Below are positions 45,713 to 56,900 of a DNA stretch of 64,000 bases, one piece after another; within the stretch, counting starts at the first letter, position 1, and the number at the start of each line of letters is the position of its first letter. Below the pieces are notes generated by a model, which was not told the origin of the DNA, searched no databases, and saw only the letters and a program-made list of their open reading frames with translations. The stretch comes from Ilex aquifolium (taxonomy: Eukaryota > Streptophyta > Magnoliopsida > Aquifoliales > Aquifoliaceae). The stretch covers positions 4,058,001 to 4,122,000 of the forward strand of contig OX637402.1 of assembly GCA_951799425.1 (NCBI GenBank), given 5' to 3'. The position numbers and the translations under genes are program-made.

Positions 45713-46484
45713 GTTGCACCATTTGCATGACACACCAATTTTTTGTTGATAATACCATTTTGTGGTGAGATGCACCATTTTGTTGATGATAAGTTGAAAA
45801 AATTTGATGAAATTTTTTGAAAAAAAATATATAAAAACATCCAATATTGAACTATATTTTTCCTCCTAACTATTTTGGGACCAGTGTTTGCTTGACCTAG
45901 AACTTGAACATATGAGTGCACCATAGAAGTTTATCCTATGCTTAATTAGCACAAGAATGTCTTTAGTCAAACTCAACCAAAGTGCACCATGAAGGTGTAA
46001 TTTTTTGCAACTTACCAAAGGAGATTCACATCTTAAGATCTTAACATAAATAGTGGAGATGAATTACCCTTGTGAGCCATTGTGCCATTCCATTTTGGAG
46101 GGTTAACTTACATGTACTCAAAAGAAAAATCTTTCAAGTTCAATTTTGTTCAATAGTCTCAGTATTCTTACTTTGGTTAGTGTGAAAAATGATAGTTAAT
46201 TGATGTGATCTGAAATGCATAGTAGTACTTAGCCATTTATCTCTGAGAAATGATTTTAGGCCTTCTTTGATCAACCTTTAGCCTTGGCCTTTCCGTTCAA
46301 AATATTGCCCCTAGTCACCGTGATTGAGTTATGAATGAACTAATTTCATTTACTTAACCACATCTTTGACTGAGCCACGTGGAATATAATTATCCTACCT
46401 TGGTTATCCTGAGATGAGCAATGCTTTTATTGAAGAAGGGGATGTGATGGTGGGAAATGAAACAAAGGGAGGATGTAAGCATGA

Positions 46485-46645
46485 ATTGAAAAAGGGGGAG
46501 GGGGGGGGGGGGGGAAGGCAAAAGAAAAAAGAAAAGAAATAAAAAAAAAGGGCCGAAGAAGGCAAAAGCAATAAGAAAAGGGCGAAAAGAAAAAGAGAAA
46601 TAGAAAAAAAATGGAATTAAAATGAAGGGGGATTGGAAAAAATGA
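46485..46645 (+). repeat. Purine-rich (G/A) tract
   Basis: About 160 bases almost free of pyrimidines on the plus strand, including G14 (46501-46514) and A-rich runs. Possible triplex or slippage site. Confidence 0.8.
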
Positions 46646-47686
46646 ATGATGCACCAAAAAAAGGTGAATTGTGATTTTAATGCCATATTCTCGGGATAAT
46701 TCACTTTGAACTTATTTTTCCCTTCTTTTCTCTTATCCCTCACCCAAGGCCACGTTATAACCAAAAAAAGTACTTTTTGATATCAAGGATACATGACAAA
46801 AGCACATTCTAAAGGAAAAGAGAAGTCAATGACACTGTCTTAAATTGCCCTAACATTCCATTCATGAGATTATGCCAAGGTCATTTCAATTGTTTTAATG
46901 TGCTTTTCAAATTAGAGCATCCTAGTTTTTGAATACAAGATTCTTTCTTACATATTAACACTAAGGGAAAGTCACTATAACTATAGATTAATTCACTCTC
47001 AGAGAAAACCCTTGGTGAGAATTGCATCAAATCTGAATTTGGATAGCGAAATGGATGGGGAGATTTTTGGGTAAGTTTTTTAAAATTGCATTTTCATTAC
47101 ACACACAAGTCTTGAAGGGAGATGTGTAGATGAGTACTTTTGAATAGCATTTAAATCTATGGTACGACTCATGGGTAACTAGTTGGAGTGAATACGAAAA
47201 ATTTTGTTCAAGGCACCCTAGGGCTAGTTAGGATGATGAAATATGTTTCAAATTGCAGGATATGAAAAAAAAAAAGGAGAGAGAGAGAGAGAAGTTTGTA
47301 GGTAGCTTCACTGTAAACCTTCACGAGAAAAACTCATCCGCTAGGGATCACCTAGTGGTTTAAAAAAAAATGTAGTGAGTAGGATAGGAAAAAATTGGAA
47401 TACCATAGACTTTATTTTGTGTTGTACTTGATGGTGTTCATTTTGTTTAATTTAGAATTCCATTACATGTGTTTTGAAATCATTAAGAGTTAAATCGCGT
47501 TGCAATTTTGTAAATGAATTCGGACAAAAATCAGACAGTGTGATTCAGTAGCGTGGATCATGTTTTTTGGGTAGTTAAGTTAGGAAATAGGTTGTTAGAA
47601 TTCTTTGGATTCAAATAAAGTAGATAAAATGGAAGGGGAATGAGAAAGAGCAGAAAATAATTTTTTTTTGCAGAATTAAGGGCAGG

Positions 47687-47763
47687 TACCGATACCAAGT
47701 CAAAGAGGTACTGGTACCTAATTGACAAGGTGCCAGTACCTAATTGACGACGTACCGGTACCT
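47687..47763 (+). promoter_or_regulatory. GTACCGGTAC array before Athila-C ORF2
   Basis: Four units: 'ggtaccgatacc', 'ggtactggtacc', 'ggtgccagtacc' and 'gtaccggtacc', spaced 20-25 bp, ending 180 bp before the ORF2 ATG (47943). The array class is that of this element's own LTRs, not of other Athila LTRs. A TTTTAAAAGGGG stretch follows (47792-47803). Confidence 0.65.
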
Positions 47764-48020
47764 CATTCCCTAATTTGTGAAAATCGAGGGTTTTAAAAGG
47801 GGAAAATTTGGTTCTCATTTCATTATTCTCACTTCTCCTCCTCTCAAACACTTTTTCCTCTCCATAGAATCCCTCCAAGCCATCTAAAAACCTTTGGGCA
47901 TCCATCAAATTCCTCAATTACATCACTCAAAGTTCGAATCTGATGTTCATGGCACGAAATGGGAAGTCCTCTTCCCCACCTTTTAATTTATTTGCTTTGA
48001 TTTGGGAGGGGTTTCTCCCA

Positions 48021-50561
48021 TGTAAAACCCGAGAAAATTTGAATTTTAATAAAAAAATGGCAAAACGGTAATTAGCCATTGTGGTACGGGTTAAAAACCC
48101 AAATTTTTCTAGAACTCAGATGACTAAATGGACCTCATCGTTGGATTTTTCTCATGAAATCTAGTTATCAAGTTAATTTAGTTGAATTCCGAGACAATCG
48201 AATTTTTTGCGTTTTACGAGGTGATCGGGTGTTGCGTGACCGAGAAATAAATTACGAAACATGGAAAATAATTTAAAGTTAGTTCAAATTAAATATATTG
48301 AACTTGAAATGGGACAAGATTTAATTGATTTGGGACGAAATCGGATTACTAAAAGGCAGGAACGTGTGGCGCGTTGTGAGCCAAGTATTAAGGGGCATAA
48401 ATATGGGAGAAAAATCAGATTTTCTCCCCTATACCCAGCTGATTTTATGAAAAGAGAGAAGGGAGAGAGGAAAGAGAAAAACTAAGGTACTTCAACCCTC
48501 TCTCTATGATCTAGGGCCAACCATTCGTCGAAACAACTCTGGCCAAGAACTAAAGTTCATCTACTCGACGATAGCTACTTCTATGTACCAAAAATCGGGG
48601 GGGGGGGGGGGTTTGGCGAAGTCTTAAAGACGGAATTTTTGGAAATTAAGGGTTGAAGCTTGATTTAGGTTCTTGGGAGTTTCTACCACTTGTATCACGC
48701 TTCAAGAGGTAGGGTTTCTCTCCTAACTAGGTTTATTTTCAACCTAGGATTTCGTATGAAATTGGTAGCATGAATTGGAATGAAATCTATTGCCTAAATG
48801 TATTTCTAGTGCAATTAGAGTATGAGAAATGGTATAGAAATGTGCTAAAACCAATTTTTGCATGAATTGGGTTTTGGGTGAAATTGCTTGTTTTGGTAAT
48901 TTCATGAGAAATATGTTGATTGGGCATGCTATGTGTTAAAAATTATGCCTTGAAGTGAAGGTGTTTGATAAAATGCATATGTTGAGTTAGCATGTTGGTT
49001 TCATTGAAAATGTTATAACATGCTTGGTAGAAATTGTAGAATGTAATTATATGCTCATGATATAATTGACATTGTAAAAATGGTGTATGTCATGCTACAC
49101 TCATGATATGATGAACATGACATTAGAATTGCAATGGAACATTATATTGCATATGCACGGGAAGCATCACATTCGTCGGCATGTGACATGGGTGTGGGTG
49201 TGTGCATTGTTTTGATCAAACACTGTTCTTGGTGGAGGATGCGTGGGCTCGGGAAAGTTGGACCAAGGTTCGACTGAGTCGCACAGGTTTTCATTGAAAA
49301 TAGGGTCTGGGTTAGTAAGAAGGGCTAGATTGTCCCTTGGGTGCAAGACCTGGTAATTTGGATACGCACTCCGTTTGTATCGAGTCCATAAAGTGTGTCG
49401 GCGTAGGCGGAGCCGTTGGTGGAAGTCCATAAATGCCGTGTCGGTTGGGTGCCCGTTGGTGAAAGTCCATAAATGCCCACCCCAAGAAAGACCTGGGATT
49501 TATAATGGTCATTGGATGTGCAACATCAATGGTGGGGGATTGGAATGCCCGGATTCATACGCATGACATTGCATGTGTTATAGGAGCGGGAGAAGACTCG
49601 GGTTGCGTTGCATATGTGAGTCTCACTTCATAACATGGCATGGCATTATGACATTCATTCTTGAAGTTGCATGTTCTTGGATGAATGCTTGTTTGATTGT
49701 TGAATTGCATGTGAGCATTTCATATGCATCTAGGTTGGGGAGTAGCCTCTTTAGGAGATATCCTATTGAGCATGACTCACCCTTTATGGGGACAACATTT
49801 TAGGTGCGGGACAAGCGCCGGTGGATGGCTCTCAGCCGAGTTGTGGCTTTAAATTACATGTTTGTAAAACAAGTGTGTAATTAGTTTTTTTAGATATGTA
49901 ATGTTGTATAAAGGATTGTAAAACGAACTCATATGAACTGTATTTTGGGTAAAATTTAATGTTATATGAGTTGGGGTGGACGTTGTATGAGATTGGATGA
50001 GTTGGAATCGAAAAATGATCGAATTGGGGGCAAACTGGGCTCTTCTACCGGTAGAACATAGATTACCTACCTGTAGAAAAATTTCAGAGAGCTCTTCTAC
50101 CAGTAGAACATTGATTATCTACCGGTAGAAATATTCCAGAGAGCTCTTCTACAGGTAGAATGTTGATTATCTACCGGTAAAAGAATTCTAGAGAGCTCTT
50201 CTACTGGTAGAACGCTGATTACCTACCGATAGGCCCTCTTAAATATTCAGAAATTTAAAATAATTTTGTCAATCCTCTGGGCCTTGAGTCCTTTTGTTCA
50301 AAGGATGTAAATGGAGTAATATTAAGGACAAATTGATGTATATTGGACCTTGGAATGGTCAAGTGATTGAAATGTACACAAGTTACGTGTTTGGGAGTGC
50401 CCAGTACAAGGGAGACTCTACCCAAACTCTGTGTTGTTTATGATCCCATTGAAGGGGACGTTATGTCATGATGTCGGGTTATGCGACATTCACGGGTACT
50501 TCCGCGAGTTGATAGGTGATCAATAGGTTGACAAATGACCCCTGGTTTTAGGGGCATCACA
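48021..50561 (+). repeat. Solo Tekay LTR in Athila-C ORF2
   Basis: 2541 bp from TGTAAAACCC to GGCATCACA. Flanks TCCCA / AACCA match at three of five positions, so the target duplication is decayed. It aligns along its length with the LTR at 4565 but has no MITE (empty site at 49614-49640). A G15 run at 48597-48611 replaces a short G stretch of the relative. Confidence 0.85.
50041..50232 (+). promoter_or_regulatory. TACCGGTA array in solo Tekay LTR
   Basis: About eight CTACCGGTAGAA units with 'attacc' and 'agagagct' spacers, same order as 7309-7501. Confidence 0.6.
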
Positions 50562-52110
50562 AACCATTCTTGCCTTTTGGGTTATTATTGGCTTTGATGG
50601 CTCGCACAAAACAAATGGGCATGGGGCCCCGAAGAAAGGCGGATGAAACGGGCCCGATTGGTGGGGAACAAAGGAAGAAAAGAAAAATGACCCCCCACAC
50701 GGACACCATCACGGTGAGAAACGTGATGTGTGAGCGTCAAGTTGATAGACCCACTTTGGGGTCGGATGATGCCATTGTTAGGACCATCGAGAACCATGGT
50801 CTACATTTTTGGTTCCAAGAAGTAAAAGGGTATGTGCTCCCTTATTTTCGGGAGTTTTATCAGAGATTGGTGGTGGTGGATGTTAAGTTGGAGCTTTTCA
50901 GAACCAATATGCGGGGAAGAGGAATTGATGTCACCCCGACAGTCATAGTTGAGGCACTACATTACCAAAGCCCTCCTACTGATAGAATTGACTAGCCCCA
51001 TGGCACTGAAAGGAGGAAGCAACTCCATGAGTATGCACACTTGATGTACAAAGACCCCATTGAATTCAATGGCAAATTCCATGTCGAGAGTGATGCACAA
51101 GATTCTTCATTACAATGTCCTACCCCAGGGAGTGGAGAAGAAGTCTGGGGTAGAAAATATGGTTGTACTCTATGAGTTCATGGTCGGCTCGTGGATGGAT
51201 AATGCCTTGATGATCTGGGAGGTAATGAAGGATTACGCCCAGGCCACGAAACCCAGGGCGAACATGCCCTATGCCCACTTGGTCACCACGATTTTTCTTA
51301 AGAGTAAGATCAAAGCCTACCCCAGTGACGTGTTGTCCCCACTTGAGTATGGCCCAATAGGCAAACAGAGTAGCAAGAAAAGGAAGGCTATGACTCGAGG
51401 TCCGGGCACTGTGAGGAGAGGGTTAAGCCATCTACAGTTGGGCCATCCACATCCACCCCCCAATTACAATTCCTGAGCGGGTGGTTGGGATTGAGGGTAG
51501 ATTGGATGAGTTTGGGGGAACTCTGCAGTTGCTGGCTTTGATGATGAAAGGGGTTTATGAGCAGACGTTGCCGGAAGAGCCTATCCCTGAGGTACCCCCA
51601 CCATCAGTTGCTGCATGAGATATTCCACCACCGGCTCCTAGGACTAGCACTTTTGTCAAGCCTTCTGCTCCACCCCTCTCGAATTTTCTTGATGTTGCAA
51701 AGTCTGCAGATGATGAGGAGGATGAGCAAGATGATGATGATGATGATAATGATGATGATGATGAGGAGGAGGAGGAGGAGGAGAGGAAAGAGATACCAGT
51801 TGTCGTTCCTTGTCTTTTGTATAGTGGTTTTTGGGAGTCCTAGAATAGAACAAGTTAGAATAGGAGTGACAGGCCTAGTAGAAGACTCTCTAAGAAAATA
51901 GGTCAGTTTTTGTGTTCTTTGTACTAAATGAAAACGTTATGAATGAAAGAACAACATGTTGTGTTTAACTTTGCCCTGAATTTAGTAGCCTAATTGCAAT
52001 TTGATTTGAGTATTTTGAATTAGTCCATGAAATGATTAACATGAATGGAATTGTTATTGTTGCATTTTATTTATCTTTTTGAATAAGATTTGCTAGGGAC
52101 TAGCAAAACT

Positions 52111-52124
52111 CAAGTTAGGGGGTG
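52111..52124 (+). other. Polypurine tract of Athila-C
   Basis: CAAGTTAGGGGGTG directly before TGATGAGTATGG of the 3' LTR. Confidence 0.8.
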
Positions 52125-53910
52125 TGATGAGTATGGAATATTGCATAATTAACGACCTCATTACATCCATTTTAACTTGTTTTTGTAATACATAGTTGGC
52201 AATTGGTTAGTTGGTGAATAACAGAGAACTGTATGATTTGCAAGAGATCGAAAAAGTAAAGTACAGTATTCTATCACTTTTTAATGAGTTAGGGACAATG
52301 GCCAAAGAAGGAACTCAAGGAAGAAGGGCTCGAGAATACGGAACGCAGAAATATCAAGAAAATGAGGAGGTACCAGTACTTGGTATCATTGTTATCGGTA
52401 CCTGAGCCTATTGTCATAGAGGTACTAGTACCTAGTATCATTGGTACCGGTACCTGAGCCTATTGGAATTTAGGTATTGGTATCTTTTTTTCTAGGTACC
52501 AGTACCTGCCATTGTATCTTAGCTATTCAAAATTTGAAGAAAAGGAGGAGGTGCTGATACCAGGCATCATTGGTATCGATACTTGAGCCTACTGCCACCG
52601 AGGTACCAGTACATCATCAGTTGGTACCGGTACCCAAAGCCCAGAAGTCCCAGATTACTTTCCTCACCACAAGCTACAAGGGCCCACTCCTACTTATCTA
52701 ATCGATGTTTTAACCATTTCAACACTCCACAGTCTCCTAATCTCTGCCTTCAACCTATATGCATGAAAGAGTGATAGGGGTAATGAAAGGAGAGAGAAAA
52801 AAAGAATGATTGGAAAAGGAAAAGGGTCATGCCTTTTGTCAGATTTTGGACACCTTTTTGGAGAAACTCTTCCCAATGCAAGCGATCTCAGCACACTCAA
52901 GGGTAGAGAGAGGGCGATGGACGAAATACACTTGACTTTGGAAGATAATTTTCAGCTTTAGAGAAAGAAGGTCCAAGGAAGAAGAAGGTAGTTATAGAGA
53001 GAGAAAGCTAGGGTTTTTGTTTTTCCTTCACCATTTTCATTCTTGTAACTTCAATCTACATGTAAACCTTCTTTCTAGCACATTAGTCTCATTTATTTCA
53101 AGTTGTATTGAGTTTAGCTAGGGTTTACTAGTTCCATTGCTTATTTTGTGTATTTTCCCTTTAAGCTTTACATTTTGAGTATGAGTGCTATTTCTTTTGT
53201 AGTTTAAACTTCTTCTTACATTAATGCAAGTTCATGTTTGATTTCATTACCATATTTTTTTTCTTTCATGTTTGTTCTTTCCTTTATCATGAGTAGCTAA
53301 ACCTTTAGTTGGCTAGTCCAAGAGGGACTTCCTCTTGGGTATGTGGAATCAATTCTCTTTCATTCTTCCTTGTAGTGTAAAGTGTTTGGTTTGACTAGGT
53401 TGAGTGCAGATGAATGTGGTTGTACGATTTTGATACACTGTAGGCTTGTCACAGGGTATGCTCTTGTCCAAGCAACTATATACATCTCTCGTTTCCTACA
53501 AATCAATCAAACACCTAGGCACCATTGGTAGAATGCAATGAATTGATTGGGCATACCCATTGGAATGAACTCCATGGATTAGCTAATCCTTTTTCTACTT
53601 GCAAATTTCTCAAAATACAAACCACCAAACTTCAAATCACAATATTTTTCATTTCACAATTTACTTTCGAAAACATTTGACCTTTCCTTCCCAGAGGAGA
53701 CGACCTTGGAACTTTTTTCGAGTTAAAACACTACACTATAAGTCTCTCTATGCTTGGGGAGCATTTTTGCATATTCACACACATTTTTGTTCATCCACAT
53801 GCAATTTCCATGCATCTTGCACGAGATTAAGTGAGAGTGACACTCATTCTTCATTATAATCCATACACATAATCGGGTTTGTGTGGGAAGTAAGGGAAAC
53901 AAATCAAGTA
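52125..53910 (+). repeat. 3' LTR of Athila-C
   Basis: 1786 bp, TGATGAGTATGG to AATCAAGTA (the final CA has become TA). Followed by the GAGAC duplication and then E2 integrase on the minus strand. Array at 52369-52634 with many decayed GTACCGGTAC units. Confidence 0.9.
52369..52634 (+). promoter_or_regulatory. GTACCGGTAC array in 3' LTR of Athila-C
   Basis: Same unit order as 38350-38593. Several CCGG cores have become CCAG, CTAG or TCGG, changes expected at methylated C. Confidence 0.6.
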
Positions 53911-56900
53911 GAGACATTGCAAGAATTGATTTGAAAGAAGTACGGTAAGCCAACAAAGCATTGATCAGTCCTAAAGACCAATCTTTGCGATCCGAATTTA
54001 CCATTTTTTCAAGAAACTGTTTGATCTCTTTATTGGCTAATTCTCCCTTCCCACTTGTTTGTGGATGTTAGGATGTACCCACTTTATGTGTAATAGCATA
54101 CTTTCACTTCAAATTTTCAAAAAATTTATTACAAAAGTGAGTCCCACCATCGCTGGTAATCCAAACGATTAGGGGAAAGGTCCCATGAAGTCGATGCCCC
54201 AACAGTAAAAAATATCAATCACTAAAATTGTATTTAATGGCATCATGTTCCTTCGTGAGATACTCCCCAACCGTTGACAACAATCACATGATAGGCAACA
54301 AGCATGAGTATCTTTAAATAGTGTTGGCCAAGAAAATACACACTACAAAATCTTTGCAGTGGTTTTCTTTGACGAAAAGTGGCCTCTACATGCTTCAGTA
54401 TGACAGAATCTTATGACACTGTGGATTTCATGGTTAGGTACACACCTTCTAATGATTTGGTCTTTGTAGTATTTAAATAGATAAGGGTCATCCCAAAAGA
54501 AATTGCATACCTCTATTAAAAAAATTTTCTTATCTATTGAATTGAAAGAAGAAAAAAAGGTACATGTGGCTAAATAATTAGCTATGTCAGCATACCACGG
54601 TACCTCAAAAACAACGAACAATTGCCCATCTAGGAAGTTCTCATTGATAAGCACCCCATTCTCAGGAAAGTCATAAGTCAGCTATGAAAGATGATCAGCC
54701 ACTATGTTCTCCACTCCCTTTTTGTCTTTGTCTTTGATGATCAGATTAAATTCTTGTAGTAGGTGTATCCATTGTAGCAATCTCAACTTTGCATCCTTTT
54801 TGGTCAATAAGTACTTGAGTGCTACATGATCAGTAAAAATAGCATTTATCCAAAGCAAACACTACAGCAAGTAACTATTTTTCAGTGGTTGAATAATTCA
54901 TTTGAGCATCATTTAGAGTTTTACTTGCATAGTAAATGACATATGGCTTTTTCTTTTTCCTTTGCCCCAACACTGCTCCTACAACATAGTCACTAGCATC
55001 ACACATTAATTCAAAGGGCAAAGACCAGTCAGGTGACTACATCATAGTAGCAAAAATCAACATGCCTTTAAGCTTCTCGAAAGCTTTTTGGCACACATCA
55101 TCCCATACGAAAGGAACATCCTGACTTAGGAGATGGCACATGGGTCTAGATATGGCACTAAAGTTCACAATGAATCTCCTATGGAAACCTACATGCCTCA
55201 AGAATGACCTAACATCTTTTACTGTTTTAAGAGCAAGCAAATTGTCAATCCAGTCAATTTTTGCTTTGTCAACTTTGATTCATTTGGATGAGATGATTTG
55301 ACCTAACACTATACCCTGTGTCGCCATGAAGTGACACTTTTCCCAATTTAAAATCAGGTTAGTTTCTTCACACCCAATGAGAGCATTTTTCAAATTTTGT
55401 AAACATAAATCAAAAGAATTATCATAGATAGAAAAATCATCCATAAAAACTTCTAAACATCTTTCTACCATGCCGCTAAAAAGGCTAAGCATATATCACT
55501 GAAAAATAGCAAAAGCATTACATAAACCAAATGGCATCCTTCTATGGGCAAAAATGCCAAAAGGACAAGTGAAATGTTATTTTCTCCTAGTCGCCCAATT
55601 TTATTTCGATCTGGTTGTACTCCGACTACCCATCTAGAAAACAATAAAAAGTATTATCTTCTATCCTCTCTAAAACTTGATCAAGGAATGGGAGTGGGAA
55701 GTGGTCTTTCCTAGTAACAAGATTGAGTTTTTAATAGTCAATAGAAGTCAATACTAGAATCTTAATCATATACTTCAATCACTTCTGGTAAAAATTAACT
55801 CTAGATTTTTTCGGTAATACCTAGGTTAGGCTAACCCATTTACTATCTAAGATGGGGAAGATCATTCCCGCATCTAGCAATTTTAATACTTCAGCTCGTA
55901 CAACCTCCTTCATATAAGGGTTCAACCATCGCTGCATTTGACGAGAATATTTTGAATCCTCCTCAAGATATATAGCACAAATACACACAAGAGGGCTTAT
56001 TCCCTTCAAATCAGCAATGGTCCACTCTATAGCACTACGATGATGCCGAAGGAACTCTAACAGTTTGGACTCTTGGTCCAAGGTAAGTGTAGATGAGATG
56101 ACTACCAGATATGATTCAGCCTCCCCAAGGAATACATACTTCAAATTGGATGAGAGGAGTTTCAATTTAGGTCTCGATGGTTTTTCAAAAGAAGAAAGGG
56201 GCTTCTCACCACTGGGAACTAATTCCTCAAACTTGGGCACCCATGGCCTGATAACATGAACATAAGTTACTTCTAGCACCCTAGCCAGACTTAGACAATC
56301 CTCCTCAAATACAGACTCTACTTCAGAAGATATAAACTCAACATCAGAAGATATGGACTCAACCAAGCATGTCCGCAAAGAATCCCTTAAGAATTCCTTA
56401 TTAATGTGGTCATGTGCCAATGACTCAATGGAATTTATCTCTCTCACTTCCTCCTCCTCACCCGATTGCTTAGCTATATTGAAAATATTTAGCTCAAGAG
56501 TCATACTCCCTAATGATAATTTCATAACCCAATTCCTGCAATTGATTAAAGAATTTGAAGTAGCAAGGAAGGGTCTACCAAGAATAACGAGAATTTGACT
56601 CCTTACGTGTGCAACTAGGTAGGTGTCTAATCCAATGAAGTAAACAGAGAAATAAAACTTATCTAGTTGGACAAATACACCCTCAACTATTCTCCTAGGG
56701 ACCTTGACAGAATGGTCTGCCAACTGTAGAGTGATGCTCGTAGGCTTGAGTTCGCCTAACCCTAATTATTGGTAGACAGTGTAGGGAAATCAGTTAACAC
56801 TGGCTCCAAGATCAAGCAAAGACTACTCAATCTTGAAGTTCCCTATGACACAAGATATAGTTGGACACCCTGGATCTTTGAATTTGGGAGGAGATTTGTG
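53911..56900 (-). pseudogene. Protease, reverse transcriptase, RNase H and integrase of E2
   Basis: Minus strand. Protease with DLGAS (about 56820-56806) and 'VILGRPFLATSN'. A 300-codon open stretch at 56723-55821 covers protease C-terminus to reverse transcriptase N-terminus ('WLNPYMKEVVRAEVLKLLDAG', partly quoted). FMDD is at 55447-55436. RNase H shows 'LMCDASDYVVGAVLG' and 'SKTLNDAQMNYSTTEK'. The integrase zinc finger has an intact CHTEACRGHF (54410-54380), unlike element C. The core continues to 53911 ('RTSFKSILAMS'), where Athila-C interrupts. Many stops and frameshifts make this the oldest pol here. Confidence 0.85.

Larger units (their letters stand above)
45475..47686 (+). other. Athila-C spacer between pol and ORF2
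   Basis: 2.2 kb without a gene. Contains the PPT-like tract at 45699, a strongly purine-rich stretch (46485-46645), (GA)n at 47277-47292 and AT-rich filler. Long minus-strand frames over 46390-46764 are caused by the purine tract. Confidence 0.7.
47943..51841 (+). pseudogene. ORF2 of Athila-C, split by a solo LTR
   Basis: Starts ATGTTCATGGCACG (47943), is interrupted by the Tekay solo LTR (48021-50561), and resumes with a hydrophobic 'LPFGLLLALMARTK' like the GIGALLSLMIRTK of the Athila-A copy. Then come basic 'RRKADET..RKKRK', 'MCERQVDRPTLGSDDAIVRT', 'GLHFWFQEVKGY', 'MRGRGIDVTPTVIVEAL', 'YAHLVTTIFLKSKIKAY' and an Asp/Glu-rich end coded by GAT/GAG runs (51710-51785). Frameshifts near 51000 and 51480 and a stop at 51616. 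Same family as 154-1479, more decayed. Confidence 0.7.
38106..53910 (+). mobile_element. Athila-C, full-length element
   Basis: Complete from LTR to LTR, with exact target duplication GAGAC (38101-38105 and 53911-53915). Order: 5' LTR, primer binding site, gag, protease, reverse transcriptase, RNase H, integrase, PPT-like tract, spacer, motif array, ORF2 (interrupted by a solo Tekay LTR at 48021-50561), PPT, 3' LTR. 15.8 kb in total, about 13.3 kb without the insert. All genes are broken, so it could move only with help. The LTRs (1783 and 1786 bp) have clearly diverged, so the insertion is not recent. Confidence 0.9.

Noticed and set aside
46390..46764. 124-codon minus-strand open frame rich in Phe, Ser and Pro
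   Set aside because: It is the complement of the purine-rich tract; composition alone keeps it open and it overlaps a known non-coding spacer.
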